Below, piece by piece: positions 12,901 through 27,900 of a stretch of 64,000 nt of DNA. The translations under genes were made by a program, and so were the position numbers. The stretch comes from Euborellia annulipes (Eukaryota; Arthropoda; Insecta; Dermaptera; Anisolabididae), in assembly GCA_023213315.1 (NCBI GenBank), contig JAKCPI010003138.1, forward strand, positions 62,001-126,000. Reading direction: 5' to 3'. The notes beneath the pieces were generated by a model, which saw only the letters and a program-made list of their open reading frames with translations, made no database searches and had not been told where the DNA came from. How positions within the stretch are numbered: position 1 is the first letter of the stretch; the number at the start of each line of letters is the position of its first letter.

Positions 12901-15900
12901 TTAAGATTCACACTTCATTTGCATTCAAGTTTATTGTGAAGGTATTTCAAGTTTTAATTTATTTTATTGTCATAAATTAATTTTATTTAATGACGAGATT
13001 AATAAATATTTAAAAAAGAATCAATGTCATTTAATAAAATAACTAATTAGATGTTAAATATGTATTCATTTTATTTAGATATTATTTGAATTGAACATAA
13101 AATTAAAATATTTTATATTCCTATTTCTTGATGGACAATATTGATTTATAAATTTGAGTCAATATTTCAAAATATCCTAGTAAGTTGTGAAATATATGAT
13201 TAAAAAAATCAAATATATTCTATATCTATATATTGATTGGAGGACATCTTCAGATGAATGAAGGGGCTGCAGCCCCCTCCCCCGAAATCCTATAAGTAAA
13301 AAGAATAAAATTGAAAACATTTTCGTGTTAAGTCATTTATTAGTTATTATATTCTTTTTATTAAATTTGAAATTTGGAGATTAAAAAGCAGTTTCTAGTT
13401 TTACATTTATAATTAGAAACTGTAGATTGTAGACAATCTATCTACATAAATACATAAACTTGGTAATAAATGTCACATTAAATTGTATATGTCTAAAGAG
13501 TTGTAAAATATCTAGCGTTTTAGCACAAATCTAAAATATTTCAGGATTTTTTAGGTGGTTTAAAAATGCTTCTAGAAACATATAAAATTTAAAAAAATTT
13601 TCCGGGGGAGGATCCTCGAGCCCCCCTTCCCGTTGGGGGTATTCCATACTTCCAAAACCCCCGGGTACACCTTTCACCCCAAAAAAAATAAAATTTTTAA
13701 ATACGCCACCACTTGAAGGAGGATAAATTTTTTTTTTTTTACAGATATTTGAATGGAACATAGAGCCACTATTTTATTAAAACTTATAAATGATTAAAGA
13801 AAAAAATGTTAATTTAAAATTTATAAGTCAAATTTTATATTAATCAATTGGTTATATTATTGTTATTATTATGATTAAAGGATAGATGATGATGTTTGGT
13901 TATTTTAAGCTTTATGCCAAACAAATTAAAACATGTTATTTTTGAGGTTCAAGCAATTAAAATGAAAATTTCTGAGCGATGAATGAAATGTAAATATAAG
14001 AATATGCCTGGCACTTTGCGACAATACCAATTTTGTGTGGCGTTATTTCAAAAAAATTTTTTTGGCTGGAGTAAGGAAAAACATGGATGGGGATGGTTGT
14101 TGTCGTTTAAAAAATTTTGGAGGGAATTGAAAGAAATATGTGAAAAGATAAAGTCTAGATCAGAAATTTTTGAATAAAAAATAAATAATTTTGTTAAAAA
14201 TTGCCACATACTCGATATTCCTCCATGTGAAAGATCTTTTTCAATTTCCCATCACCTCGATGAATGATAAGTGCCGCAAAGCAAGCCAAGCACTAAAATG
14301 ATGTGTGAATCGCACAAATAATGGAATAAATAAAAAAATAAAGGTGTCGAAGTGTGTATGTGATGTGTGAATTTTAGTGAGGTCGATTGGGACGCTTGTG
14401 GGCATATAAGTGGTGTAGCCGGGTTCGGGTCGACGTATTCCCGTCCGTACACACCTCGCGAGCGACGACGTCGACGTCGTCTCGGATGGCCATGCGGCCC
14501 CGTCTAAAGCCGCGCGGCGGTGGAACGGAGGCCCGCGCGCTCCTTTCTCGGCCCTATCGGCCTTAGTAGGCCGCGCGCCGGCTTGTTTGCCACCGCGCGG
14601 ACCCTTCCTACATCTGCAAGCCGCAAAGCGGGTGTTAAAAAAAAATAAAAAGAAATAAATAAAAAAAGATTCGAAGAAGAGGCTGGCTGGGTGAAGCTGG
14701 TCCAACTCAAAGATACTCCTGACTTGATCTATTATTAAATGAAAAATCTTTCCTTGCGTTAAAGTACTGTTCGTCTTAAGGCGCTTCAAGAGGCAAGGTA
14801 TGTTTTTTGCCGATATGAAGGCGTTAGGGGTCTTAAAAATGTAGCCAAAAAGCCCAACTATTACGAATATTTGCCAACAGATGGCAGGGCTATATTAATC
14901 TCAAGTATTTGTTTGACTAGCCTGCCATCTTTTGCAAGAGTGCTGAACTATTTGGCCGTTAATTTTTAAATAATTACGAAATTTATTTTTGACTTGGTCA
15001 CCACTTTATATCATTCTATTATGTTGTAAATTGTTGACGAATTTAAATCATTAAAAAAAAAAATTCATAAAAAATACTTTAAAAGACCTCAGTAGTTTCG
15101 GACCAAGGATTCAATATGCCCTCCTGAAGCACCTTAACGTAGATTCAATTTAGTTCACTTTGCAATAATGTAAAATTGAAGCCAAGAGAAAAATTTTACA
15201 TTTTAAAAATAAAATTAAAATGAAGTTTTAATTTTTCATAGACCAACTGATCAGAAAGAATCGAGGAAATGAAGAGTTGGATGTGCTAAAGTTATTTCCC
15301 AGTCATACCCTTATTCGATATAATTAATAAAAAAAATAAATAAAAATATGAAGACCACCTTCAGTTCTATGCATCAGCTTGTTCTATATTTCGATAAAAA
15401 ATAAATAAATAAAAGAATATGTCATGTAGCTGAAAAAGTTTTTTCATTTTAAAAGAGAATCAGGATAGTGAAGTAATTGTAAAAATACTGGTTTTATATA
15501 TTTTTAGATCATTTGTGACAATTTTCTTTTTTGAAACAATAAAATATTAAACTCGAATGTGGTAATTAAAGCTTTTGTGGTTATTATTATGGGAGTTTTT
15601 AATTATAAACCACATTTTGTATTAATTATTTATTAAAAATATAAATACTGTACTACGTTTCGAAGTTCACTTGAGTTGGAACAAGTGTACAGTACTTGAA
15701 AACGACTGCAGAATAAGCTGTCGAAACGTTGTACAGTATTTATATGTTTAATAAATAATTAATGCAAAATGTGATCTATAATTAAAAACTACCATAATTA
15801 TAAAAATTTTAAGCTCCTTTACTAAAGAGACTACATATAATTCGTTATTTAAAAAATGACAATTTCTCAAGTAATTACAAGGAGGGAGGAAGGCATTAGT

Positions 15901-18900
15901 AATAAAAAATAATTTATGCCTAATATATTATAAAAATAGTTTGAAGGATAACTATTATATAAAAGAATTTTACTTTCATACAAGACAGATTAAGATTTGT
16001 CATGAACTAATTAGCATCATAGGATGAAAAATATAATAGATTCTAATTTTTTTATAATCATAAAAGCTTTAAAATATTCATTATTTCAATAATAAAAATA
16101 AGCCACATAGAATCTAAAAATATATAAATTTGGCCTTGGATCTTAAAATCAGTAATAATAAGAAGGTTTTTATAGAAAATTTTAAGATATTTCTAAAGGA
16201 ACATGCCAAATAGAGACCAATTCTACTTCTAAAATTAGAAATTGAAGTTTTTTTTTTTGAAAAAGATAATGCAAAAAAATGAATTTTTTCTACATTAGCT
16301 TTTATTGCGGGGATGAAAGATAAAAAATATTTTGTTTATATAATAATAAATAATTTAAACATATAATTTTATTCGGTAAAAGTACGGTGGCTGTTGAACA
16401 AGATTATAATTGAAAAAGGAGTTAGTCAGTATAGGTACTTCTCCAAATCAGTGAGAGTTTTATCTACGCAGATATATGGTATACTGAATGATTCCTCTTT
16501 TACTGTTATTAAAAATGTGGTATATCTAATATTATAACTCACACTATCAGAATGAATATTGATTAAATTAATCATTTTTTTTATTTTACTTTATAATAAA
16601 GAATCCCGTGAAGGTCAATAGTTAAGAGTCGAAACGATTTTTTATCTTTCATATATAAACCACATCTACTAATAAATAATTAAGGGATGATTAATTTTCA
16701 AAACTGAAAAATTCATAATATTAGTTTTTAAAGGAGCGTTTATATTATATTATTATAATATAAAATTATTACTAAGAGGTTTAAAAAAAAATGCATTTCA
16801 AAAACAGTGAATGTTAAGATTTGTATAATGTAAACGCACCTTCGGTTTATATTTTGGATTTGAAATTTTTACTGTTGTTTTCATTAATAAAATAAATAAA
16901 TTACTTTTTTTAGTTTAACTCTTGTTTATTTTTATTAAGATTAAATAGAACCTAAAGCATTTCATTAATAAAGATCGTGCCTGCTTTAATCAATCAGAAA
17001 TCTTGCTTTATACGCCTGTCAATACACTAATTTGTAAAAACAATTAAATTTTCTTCCCTAATTTATTGATAAATATAATTTAGCTTTGAAACAAATTTAA
17101 AATTTTTCTAATAGGATTTTTTTTTTTTTATATCTAAAGTAAACAAAAATTCATTATCATAATTTTTTAATTAGTCATACAAAAATAAATAAATTCTATA
17201 AATAAAAATTTCTAATGAATTTAATTTAAAACTATCTCTAAAAATTCTTTAAAATGACTAAGTTATTTGAGATAGAAATTTATACTCATATTTGTTCTTA
17301 AATAAGTTTAGGCCTCTCATTCTGTGCACTTCTTCAGAGAAAATAAGTTTTTCATCTCGAGATCTACAATCGAAAATATAGCGAGGAATAGCTCTCCTGT
17401 TTTCTTGATTTTCTTTAGATGGTAGATTTCTAGAAGCAAGTCTCGAGTCTGTGATTCGTATTTGATTTGTTGAATTTATTTAATTCAAATGAGATTTCAC
17501 AGATGTAATAACCTTTGTAATCTCAACTGAAGAAGGACACAGAATGAGTGGCCGAAACGTTGTTATCTTTACAAATAAACCAAAGTTAAACCGAAAACCA
17601 ATTTCTTTTATTAATTGTAATTGATTTGTTCCTGAAGAATGGTACAGAATGATTGACCTAACATCATTTTTAATATAAATAAACAAGAGTCAAACTGAAA
17701 ACGTAATTTATTTATCAATAAGTAATACCAGTAAAAAAAAATGTAAGAATGAAAATTATTTTAATAAATTTCAAAGGCAGAATGATGGTGTTTGAAATAT
17801 GGATTGTTTAAAAATTACTACAATAAAAATTTGGGGATGTGGTATATGGGCAGCCAAGGCGAAAAAAATAAAATAAAAGTCTATATTTTGTTTCTAGTCC
17901 CGATCGCACTTTTCAACAGGACAAAATCGAACTTCAACAGGACAAAAATTGATGTCAAATTGTCAGGTTAGTTGACATGGCGGTGTAGCAACGTTTTTCT
18001 CTTTGCTGTTTGAGGTTTGTTTTTTGACCTCCAAACAGAAAAGAGAATATCATTCATCAAAAACGTTGCGGTAAATGAATTGATACACCGCCATGTCAAC
18101 TAACCTGACAATTTCGCCGTCAATTTTTGTCCTAATGAAGAGTGCGATTGCGACTAGAAACGTCGACAAAATATAGACTTCTATTTTATTTTTCGCCTTG
18201 GCTGCCCATATTCGCATATTATAATACCCAGCCATCAAGAAGCAATAACTAATAAAAATTTGGAATTATAACGCAAAAGGGAGATTGTATTTTTGATTAT
18301 AAAATATGGTAAAAAAAAATTTAAAATGAACTAAAAGAGCTTCCATGTAATAAATGAACCTGATTTTCAGGTATCTGAGAATAGATAATCCTCTTAAAAT
18401 TTAAAAAGCATTCAAAAGAATATATTAAATTAAAAAAAAAAATGAAAAGAAGAGTGCAAATTGTTGAATACTGACTTGGAGCAATTACAAATAGATTTTC
18501 GTATAGGATCAGCAAGTTCCCAGTGGCCGGGTGTCGTTGGAATTGGAGTTGATGCGGGTGCCGGTGTTGATGTTGGAGTCCCTTGTGGAGTTGAAGCTTG
18601 TGGATTTGAGTCCGGGTTTGATGTATCTAAATTCGTCGAGACATTATTTAATGAATTGGATGTTGGTGCTTCAATTTGACCTGCATGTAAAGCACCATCT
18701 TGCCAGACATGTTCAGGTAAAAGGGTTGCAGCGCTTGGTGGACGATGCATTGAGTGAGGATGGTGACCACCAGAAGCAGCATGTGCAGATAAGGGAATAT
18801 GAATCCGGCCATGAGTTGTACAATATGACGGTTGATTGGTTGTTTGTCCAGGAACCGTTGTGGTTGGTGCTACTGATTTTGTGCCTCCAGGATTCATCGA

Positions 18901-21900
18901 AGGCATTGAGGTATTATTATTAAGTGTCGTTATTTCGGGAAGTTCATCCATGTCAGTAACTAAGACATAACATGTCGGATAGCGCATTTTAATTCCACCT
19001 ACAAGTACTTCAACAAGATGAGGCAGTGCTCCAGCTTCATCTGAAGCCTCACGAAGTTTGGCATCAATGGGGTAAAATTGACGCCATTCTTCAAGATGAC
19101 GTTGTAAATGAGCATCAGGTTTATTCACATATCCAGTAAGCAAACCGGCAAGACCAAATGGCGCTAGAATCACTAAAAAATAAAAAAAAGTTTTGTTTTA
19201 ATTTAAAATTCTCTATGTTAATTAAAACATCCCGTTCCTCTTTCTATCCGTTTAATATTAAACATGACCTTTTATTCTTGATATATAAATACTATTTAAT
19301 GAATGATTTTTTTGAACGAACTACTGTCTTTTGCTAAGCAAATATATAACTTTTTTGTATGACAATGCAAATTTTCTCATTCAAATTAAAAATAATCTCT
19401 TTTTATTATTGAATTTATAATCTTTTTTTTAATTTGTTTGACTTTTTCGGCATCTAAGGGCATTTAGACCTCATCACTATTTATTTCAAATGATTGGTAG
19501 CCAATTCAAATGAAATACATTTTTCTCTAAACGATAAATGATAACTATTTTCAGGCCAAATTTATTCGACTCTATAGTGGAATTTGGTCTAAAAATACCT
19601 CCAGCGTTATTATTTATCGTTCAAATATCTACACCAGGCTTTCACAATCATAAATTTTTCTCGCTTGGGACGGAAAGCGAACCGGGGACCCTAGGCACTA
19701 GAAGCTAATGTCTTCTCTCTGAGCCACAGGTCACGGACATCTTTTTATTTAATTAGTGGGATAAAATTTCAAAATGTGAAGGAAGAACTCTTCTCTCACA
19801 TAAAAATGTTTATATATTACAGTGGCGCAAACAGAATTGTAAGTAAAATTTAAAATGCATATTAAAAAAATAAATTATTGATAAATAAAATAGAGTATAC
19901 ATTATTAAATAATAACTTGAAGCAGTTACTAATGGATTTTTGTAGGGAGGAGTTACAAATTGTTTTCAAGGGAGTGACCTGTTTGGTAGAGGAAGTTAAT
20001 AATATTTAAAACAAATAAAATTTTTTTTTTTTTAAATAAATAGACAAAATCAAGCCTTAAGAGGCTATTTTTTCTCTCCCCTGGAGAGGGTTCAACTCCA
20101 AGCCCCCTCTCCTGGTTGAGCCACTGAATACTCTAATATAATTTAAAATTAACAATCAGGATTAAGAAAGAAAAGCAGCTAGTATTTAATTCATTTATTA
20201 GGCTAACATTTCGGCCTCGGTCGCGACCATCTTCAAAGCTTATAGGCTGTCAATATGAGATAAATATTAATATTATAAACTCAATTACCTGTAGTCGATT
20301 AGACGCACCACATTAAATTAAATCTTTTTTTTAAATTTGTTTGTCTTTTTTCGGCATCTAAGGCCATTTAGACCTTTACTGGCCATTAGACTGTTGCTCT
20401 TCTAATAATAGACTCAATTGTTTAAACTTTTATATATTCATTTACATTTGTATAGTTAAATTGTAACTTCAAGGTTATAAATTGTGTATTTGAGTTTATA
20501 ATATTTATCTCATATTTACAGCCTATAAAGATGGTCTCGACGTTAGCCTGGAGGGTCTTAAATAAATGAAATAAATACTAGCTGCTTTTCTTTTCTTTCT
20601 GCTACTCATTAACAACTTTTATCCAGCTATAAATCTACTTTTCAAATAAAACTATCAATTGTAGGTTATTCAGAGTCATCACTTTAGTTTTAATAAACAT
20701 GTATTTAAAAAACGGAAAGAATTTGGCTGAGATCTTTCTATTATATCGATAATATACCTGGAATTCCTTGCGAAGATGCTTGGGCAGTAGCTAGGTGATG
20801 CCTTCGCAAATTTCGAACAATAGGATGCAGTCGCACATCGATACTTGCACAAACGGTACTTTCTCCATGAACGAAAAACGCAAACGAAAATGAAAAATGG
20901 GATCTAAAAAAAAGTAATTGAATTTTAATAATCGCCTGATATTTTATTTAAAGATTAATAATTAAACAACTTACCCTTTACTGATGTACTTATCAGGACC
21001 TTCATAAGGCTGGACGAACCAACGACCGATACGAACAAAGTCTCGGGATAATAAGCACCTAAAAATAAAATTAAGTATCATTAGATTTAGAAATTTCTTA
21101 AATAAAAGTATATATTAGATTTGTATAATTTGTTCGGTAAGTTAAATACTCATTGACAACATTAATTTTTTAAATCAACCGATAGAAATCAATAAAAAGT
21201 TATCGACAAACAAATAAAATAGGCCTATATCTCAATTGGTGATTATCAATGGTCAAAATATTTATTCTTAATAAATAAATTATACATTCTGCCATAAATA
21301 AAATGAAAGCAGGTATTTCATAATAAGATCAGGACCTTATAAATTTTAGATAAGAATTATATTGTTTAATAATTAAGACCTTTACCCGATTGTTATAATT
21401 AAAATGGTTTTTTGTATAATAGATGTGTCACATATTTCTTATATACAGCGCATACAAGCTTATAAGAGATTTAATAAATATCTTTGTAATATAGTGTGAT
21501 TTTAAATAATGGTGATGATTTAGAATTTCACAAAAAGAAAAACATTATCAAAGGATAATGTATTTTTTTAAAGAAATTTATGAGATTTAATTTTAATTAA
21601 AATAGTAGATATTATTGTGGTCACGTGTTCTCAGGACTCAAAGACGCGCTTGATTTAAATGATTTATTTTTTATATCGCCTTCCTCTTTTTAACATTTGT
21701 CCATTCTAAATTTATTTTATTTTTATTAAGACAAATTAATTTGTCTTTTAACAAGGTGTATAATTTCTTATTAAATTTTCTCTTAGTATTTATAGCAACT
21801 TTGTTTGAAGAACATATCAACAATTAAATTTGAAAATTGCCGCGTTGATAATATCACGTTTTTCTTTTATTTTTAAAAAAATTACATCCATGTCTCCATA

Positions 21901-24900
21901 TCATTATTTTTTTATGAGTGCGAAAAAAAAAAGGTGACTTGATATGAAGAATCTGGTGGGGCGCGCATGTCAATGTAGCAGCGTCAATAAGGCGGCCAAA
22001 AGCGGGCATCTGTTGCGATCGGCCGCTCCAAGAATCAATATGAGAAAATGTATCGGGCCGATGACATGCAGGAGAGAGAGTGGAGAGAGAGAGAGAGAGA
22101 TGGGCGCCATGCAATTGAGGCGAGGCAAGCGGCGCGCACGAGGCAACAACCAACAACGACGATCGATTGGGGCGCCTTGGCGGTGGCGGGCGGTAACAAC
22201 GGTGGCGACGGTGGCGTCACCAGTGGTGGCTGACGACGGTAGCCCCTCCCCGACGCTCTGCTTTGTTATTGCTCCTCTCACTCTCCCCTCTCCAAGGCAA
22301 ATGGGTCAACTTCTCTCTCTTTCTCTCCCTCTTGAAATAAGCACTACTCAATTAACATGTTGTCCACGTCAACGGAATGTTGTCGAAAAGGATTGCTATT
22401 AAACCCTTCTCATCACTTACATTTTTTTTTTAATAGACAATTTAAAAATTACCAATACTATTTGATAAAATTAATGTCAGTCAGTTGTTTAAATATTTTA
22501 AAATTAGAAAAAAAAAAAATTGCTCTATAAATAAAATAAATACCGGCAAGATTATTAAATGAAAAATCTAATAATCAACCGAACCTAAGATGATTTCCTT
22601 GTTTAAATTTCATTTTGGCATAAAAAATAAACGGAGGACTTCATGAGATCGACAAGTGGATGAGCCAGGGTCGCCGTGACGTACTGCATTCAACGGGCCT
22701 TAGATGTACGTTTGGATGCATACTATCCAGGCGACCATTTTCATGGCTAGGGACATGAGATGGTCGACCGAAAAGTCGCTCTGGACATAGCTGCTTGGCC
22801 TTTTATTTATTTATTTATAAAATATATGGGCCTAATATTCACTCAGGGAATCACTTCTAGTGTGGATGGCGACCACGAGTTATCTGAGCTAAGGCTGGCA
22901 TTTCTTCCTTTCCTATATGTCAGCCTTTTTTCTCTTTTTCATATCAAGCGAGATAGGTCGAATTTGTTTTTCTCTCGGTCTTATTTCTTTATAAATTAAT
23001 TTTGCCGACCCCACACAGGGATAAGAAGAAGATATAGGCCTATTATATAACAAAATTATTTCAAACACAAAAAAAAAAAAACTAAAAAGGAGGACGGGAG
23101 CGATAAGCGCCTGAAATTTCAACGGAAAGAAGAAATAGAGATTTTTATTTCATTTGTGGCTGGAGTGGAGGGGTAGAGTCCGGTACGCTGACCCCGCACC
23201 GCGGGTTTAAGGCGATGAAAGAAGAAGATTTCATTTTTGGCTGCCTCTAACCCCAAAACTTCAATTTAACTATATAGATTTTAACGAAATGAAAATAAAA
23301 AGAGCATCAATGCTGCTGTCAAAGTGGCACCAAAATTTTCTAGGGGAGCCCTAGCGCGAATGTGTTCTTCGGAAGTGATTCCTTGAATAAATTTACTTTC
23401 AATTCATATTTTGAATGAATTTTTTATAAAAATTAGAACCAACAATAATAATCATTTTTTGAAAGAATGAAATTTCAAAAACATTGTTGCCAAAAAAATA
23501 TGGGATTTTAATATATCCTGAAAATTGGGCTTAGAGTTAAAAAATTTCGAACTCATAATAGTTGATTTATAGAAGACCTATCATAGAAATTTTATTCCAA
23601 AATAGCAATACTTTGTCACTATATATTACCTATCGCTTGCTGAGAAATGGTCAAAATGGGTGATAATCCGAAATTCAAAAATTCGAGAAAAGGCGATTGA
23701 AAGTTTTATAAACATCTACATTTAATTAGCCGGACAACAAATGAATAGGCCAGAATCAATAGCAAAGAATGGAAATATATTTTCGCCACTTTGGCACTCA
23801 AAAGAGAAGACGTTTTAACAACGTTTTGTAGGCTTAACTCAAAAATTGTGTGAATCTGAGCAGGCGATATATGTGACCGTCCACATGAAAAGCTACTAAA
23901 TCTTCACTGGGCTAAATTTTCAGAAGAGTCGATATTTGGTACCTTTTCATTTGGACTGTCATATAGTTAAGAGAAAGTAAAAGGAGCCAATATCCTGATG
24001 ATCAAATCTGACGGCATTCGGGCGAAAGTAAAAGGGATTTCGGCTGGATAAGTAAAAAAAAAAATCAAAATTATAAGCGGGATTTTAGAAGATTTTTCCA
24101 GATTAAAATTTTACCACTCAGATTAAAATGAGGAACACGAATTTGACATGCTTGGTTTATTGTATATACGGTTTAAACGGTAAGCTATATGCCTGCTAAT
24201 CTGTGGCCTGAATACATACTATATCCGAATGTAAAATGGCCTTCGGAGTAAATGGTTTCCCCATCCCTACACTAGGGCAGTGTTTCCTCAAGTATTACAC
24301 GCAAAATTGCTAAGAGTTGGCTAGTATATTTAAATTAAATTGAAAATTTATTTTGTTTATTTGAAAAAAAAGTCTACTAATAAATTTAACCATTAAAGTT
24401 ATACGTACTAATGTCAACAGTGTCAAAAATAAATAATACGCGCATTTAAGAATAGGGATTTAAAAAAAAATTAATGGGTTTGGGGATAAAAAAAAGAAAA
24501 AAGGGAAAAGCAGGTAAGCTTATAAACCTAAGTTGAAGACAAATCGAGTTCAAATCCATCTCATGCAAAGATTCAAGGAAAGGAACACACCTCAGTATTA
24601 TTCCCTTTAAAGTTACTTCACCGAGGATCCACAGGTTTGACTAAAGAGAGATTCCAAGCACGAGGGACGTTCCACATGCTGATTTTAATTAAATTCACTC
24701 TTGAATTTGAAATTAGAATTGTGACTTAATTTCTTCCCCAGATTTATTTTAACTTTATATGGATGGATTTAAAAAAAATAGTCATTTCATTCTAGCCTAG
24801 CTACTAGATCGGTGATTCTCAAACACTGTGCCGCCAAATGTCTTACACAAGTAAATATCTTTTAAACTCATCTTTTTTTTTTTGTGCCGCCAAATTGAAA

Positions 24901-27900
24901 TCGGTAAAAGTGTGCCGCGACAAAAAAAAAAAAAAAAGGTTGAGAATCACCGTACTAGATATATCAAAGTATTTTATTAAAAGAAGTCTAATATCGATCG
25001 TCAATACCTAGACCACTAGTCTTTTGCTTTTTTGCATTTGGGTTATTTCCCTTTTAAAAAAGAATCCCTCTAATTACACATCATTTCTATTAAATACAAT
25101 CGTAATAAATATTCATTTGATCTCCAAAAAAATTTATAAACATAAGCTTCTTGTGTAGGCCTATATTATTTTAAAATATATCAAATTAAAATCAGCATGT
25201 GGAACGTCCCCAATAGCCATTGATACATGTTATTTAAAATAAATAGATGTAAATGACCTCAACAATCGCAAGGGAAAAGAATATAAATTAAAAAAAAAAA
25301 AAAAATTATTGGCTCTAGATATATAAAAAAAAAACTTTCTCTCTCATATATATTTCATATATAGGGTAAGAGAAAGTAATAATATACACAAGAAGTCTAC
25401 CTAATATTTTTTTTGGAGATTAAATGAATATTTATTACGATTGTATTTAATAGAAATGATGTGTAATTAGAGGGTTTCTTGCTTAAAAGGGAAATAACCC
25501 AAATGCAAAAAAGCAAAAGACTAGTGTTCTAGATATTGACGATCGATATTAGACCTCCTTTAATAAAATACTTTGATTTATCTTGTAGCTAGGCTAGAAT
25601 AAAATAAACATTTTTTTTTATTAATCCATCTACCTAAGATTAAATATAAATATGGAGAGGAAGAAATTAAAAGTCACAATTCTGATTTCAAATTCAAGAG
25701 TGAATTTAATTAAAATCAGCGAAACATTTATTACTCCATATAAAATGCGCAAAATTTTTTAAGATTTTAATTCGCCCCTTCTATAATTGAGAGATTAAAG
25801 ATGTAGACAAATGTCAATATTGATACTCTAAAAGACAAGGGGAGTGAGTTCGGATTCCAGGCAGTCCGATGAATTTATTTGAATTCTAAATGGTATAAAT
25901 AAATATGCTTGGACCTTAGTATATCGTAGTTTAAATGGCAAATATTCGTTATTCGATCCGTGAAATCAAAAAGGTTGGGATTCCCTGATTTATACATTGT
26001 TGATACAAATTCAAATCTGGTGTGACTAAACATAGGTATATATTCTCTTTACTAATTTACAACAAGTTTAAATGAATATTGAAATATCCAATTCAAATTT
26101 ATTGATAGAACAAATTGAATTAATTAAATCACAAAACGAATCTTTGTATTTAGAACAAACACAAACTGAATTGAAAAAATCGTATTGGAATTGTCAAAAA
26201 ATCAACAAATTGAAATGACAACACAATTAGAAAATTATATTCCACAATTGGAATTGATGTGGATAGTATGAATAAAGTTATTTTAGAACAGGGGTGGCCA
26301 ATTCGCGGTCAGCGAATACATCACAGAAACATATCTCGCACTAGTAAAATAAATATTTATTACTATGGAAATTTTTAATTATAAACCACATTTTGTTTAT
26401 TTATTAAAAATATAAATACTGTACAACGTTTCGACTGCTTATTCTGCAGTCGTTTTCAAGTACTGTGCTCTTGCTCCGACTCAAGTGAACTCAAATGTCA
26501 GTTCACTTGAGTCGGAGCAAGTGCAAAACGTTGTACAGTATTCAAATAATAATTAATACAAAATGTGGCATATAATTAAAAAATCACATAAAAATAATAA
26601 TAATAATAATAATAATACAAAACACAAAAGCTTTCTTTTATAAATATAAAAATAAATATTTTTTAATGATTTCATTTATATAATATATCTATATCAGGGA
26701 GGGATCTATATAAGAGAGGCCGAGGGGCCCCCCCCCCCCGAAATTTTCCAAATCTATATATATATATATATATAAAGGTAAAAAAATTTCATGGCAGGGG
26801 AAAAATTTTGCCCACCCTGCGAAAAAATTAGTTTCACAAAAAAAAAAAAAAAAAAAATATTGCAGGGCGGAAAAAATTTAGTGTACCTAAAAAAAGGTAA
26901 AATGATTTTTATGTTGGGGGGAAACTGCCACCCAGGGGGAAAAATTAGTTTAAAAAAAAAAACAAAGGTTAAATGATTTTCATGGCAGGGATAAAAATTT
27001 TGCCGCCTTAGCGGAAAAAATGATTATAGTTTCGTCAAAAAATTTTCCCTGCGGAAAATTTTTGAGTTCGCCCCCCCCCCCCTCCCCGAAAAAAATTTCT
27101 GTGTACGCCCTTGATCTATATATTTTTTATATTTCATTTTTACTTTCTTCTACTATTCAGTGTTATATATTAATATTTCTTTACAATGAGAGTTTAGTAT
27201 TATCTTTTCTTATTTTTTATTTATTTATTTATTTTTTTTTTACCGATATCTACGATTCCAAAGTATCGATTCGAAATGTACTTGGTATCAAAAGGAAAGT
27301 ATCGAGAAAATACTTGAATTTACTCGTATCGTTTCATCCCTAGATATAATATATATTTTAGGGAATTAATGAAATACAAGACTTGTATCTTACTCCAAAT
27401 ACTTGATAAAGGTATAAAAAACGATTTAAGACTCACAACCTCTAATCACTATCACCGTGTAATCTTTTTTTTTTTTTCTTCAACTTTTCTGATTTCTTAT
27501 CTCTTTAGATAAAATCAATGTTTACATGTTTGTTCCGTAAACATTACAATAGTATTTGGTCCAAATGATTTTAAATAAAGTTTAGTCCTATATGAAAAGA
27601 TAATTTAACGGTTAGCTGTGTTTTTTATCAATGAAATAAATTTTATTAAAAACTAATTTTAAGCCAAGGTTGCATAACGTCCTTCAACGCGTTTGTTCAT
27701 CCGTCTGAGAATGGAACATGCTAGTTCTTGCTTAACAATATTTTAAATTTAATAATTTAAGTGAAAGCTTTCTAAAATCAATAATCAGGTAAATGATGTT
27801 GTACTCTTCATTGAATCAGGTAAATGATAGCAATAGTATTCGATAAATGCAATGTTGAGGTCGGTGGAATGGCCTCGGCCTCTCCTGCTGATGTTCGTTC

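Noticed and set aside
14241..14789. A 182-codon minus-strand open frame as a stand-alone gene
   Set aside because: Only its middle (14455-14613) has MED13 character; the flanks are Phe-rich intron translation. It is treated as a MED13 exon.
21944..22402. 152-codon plus-strand frame as a gene
   Set aside because: Arg/Gly-rich translation of a GC- and GA-repeat block; several frames are open and none shows a family signature.
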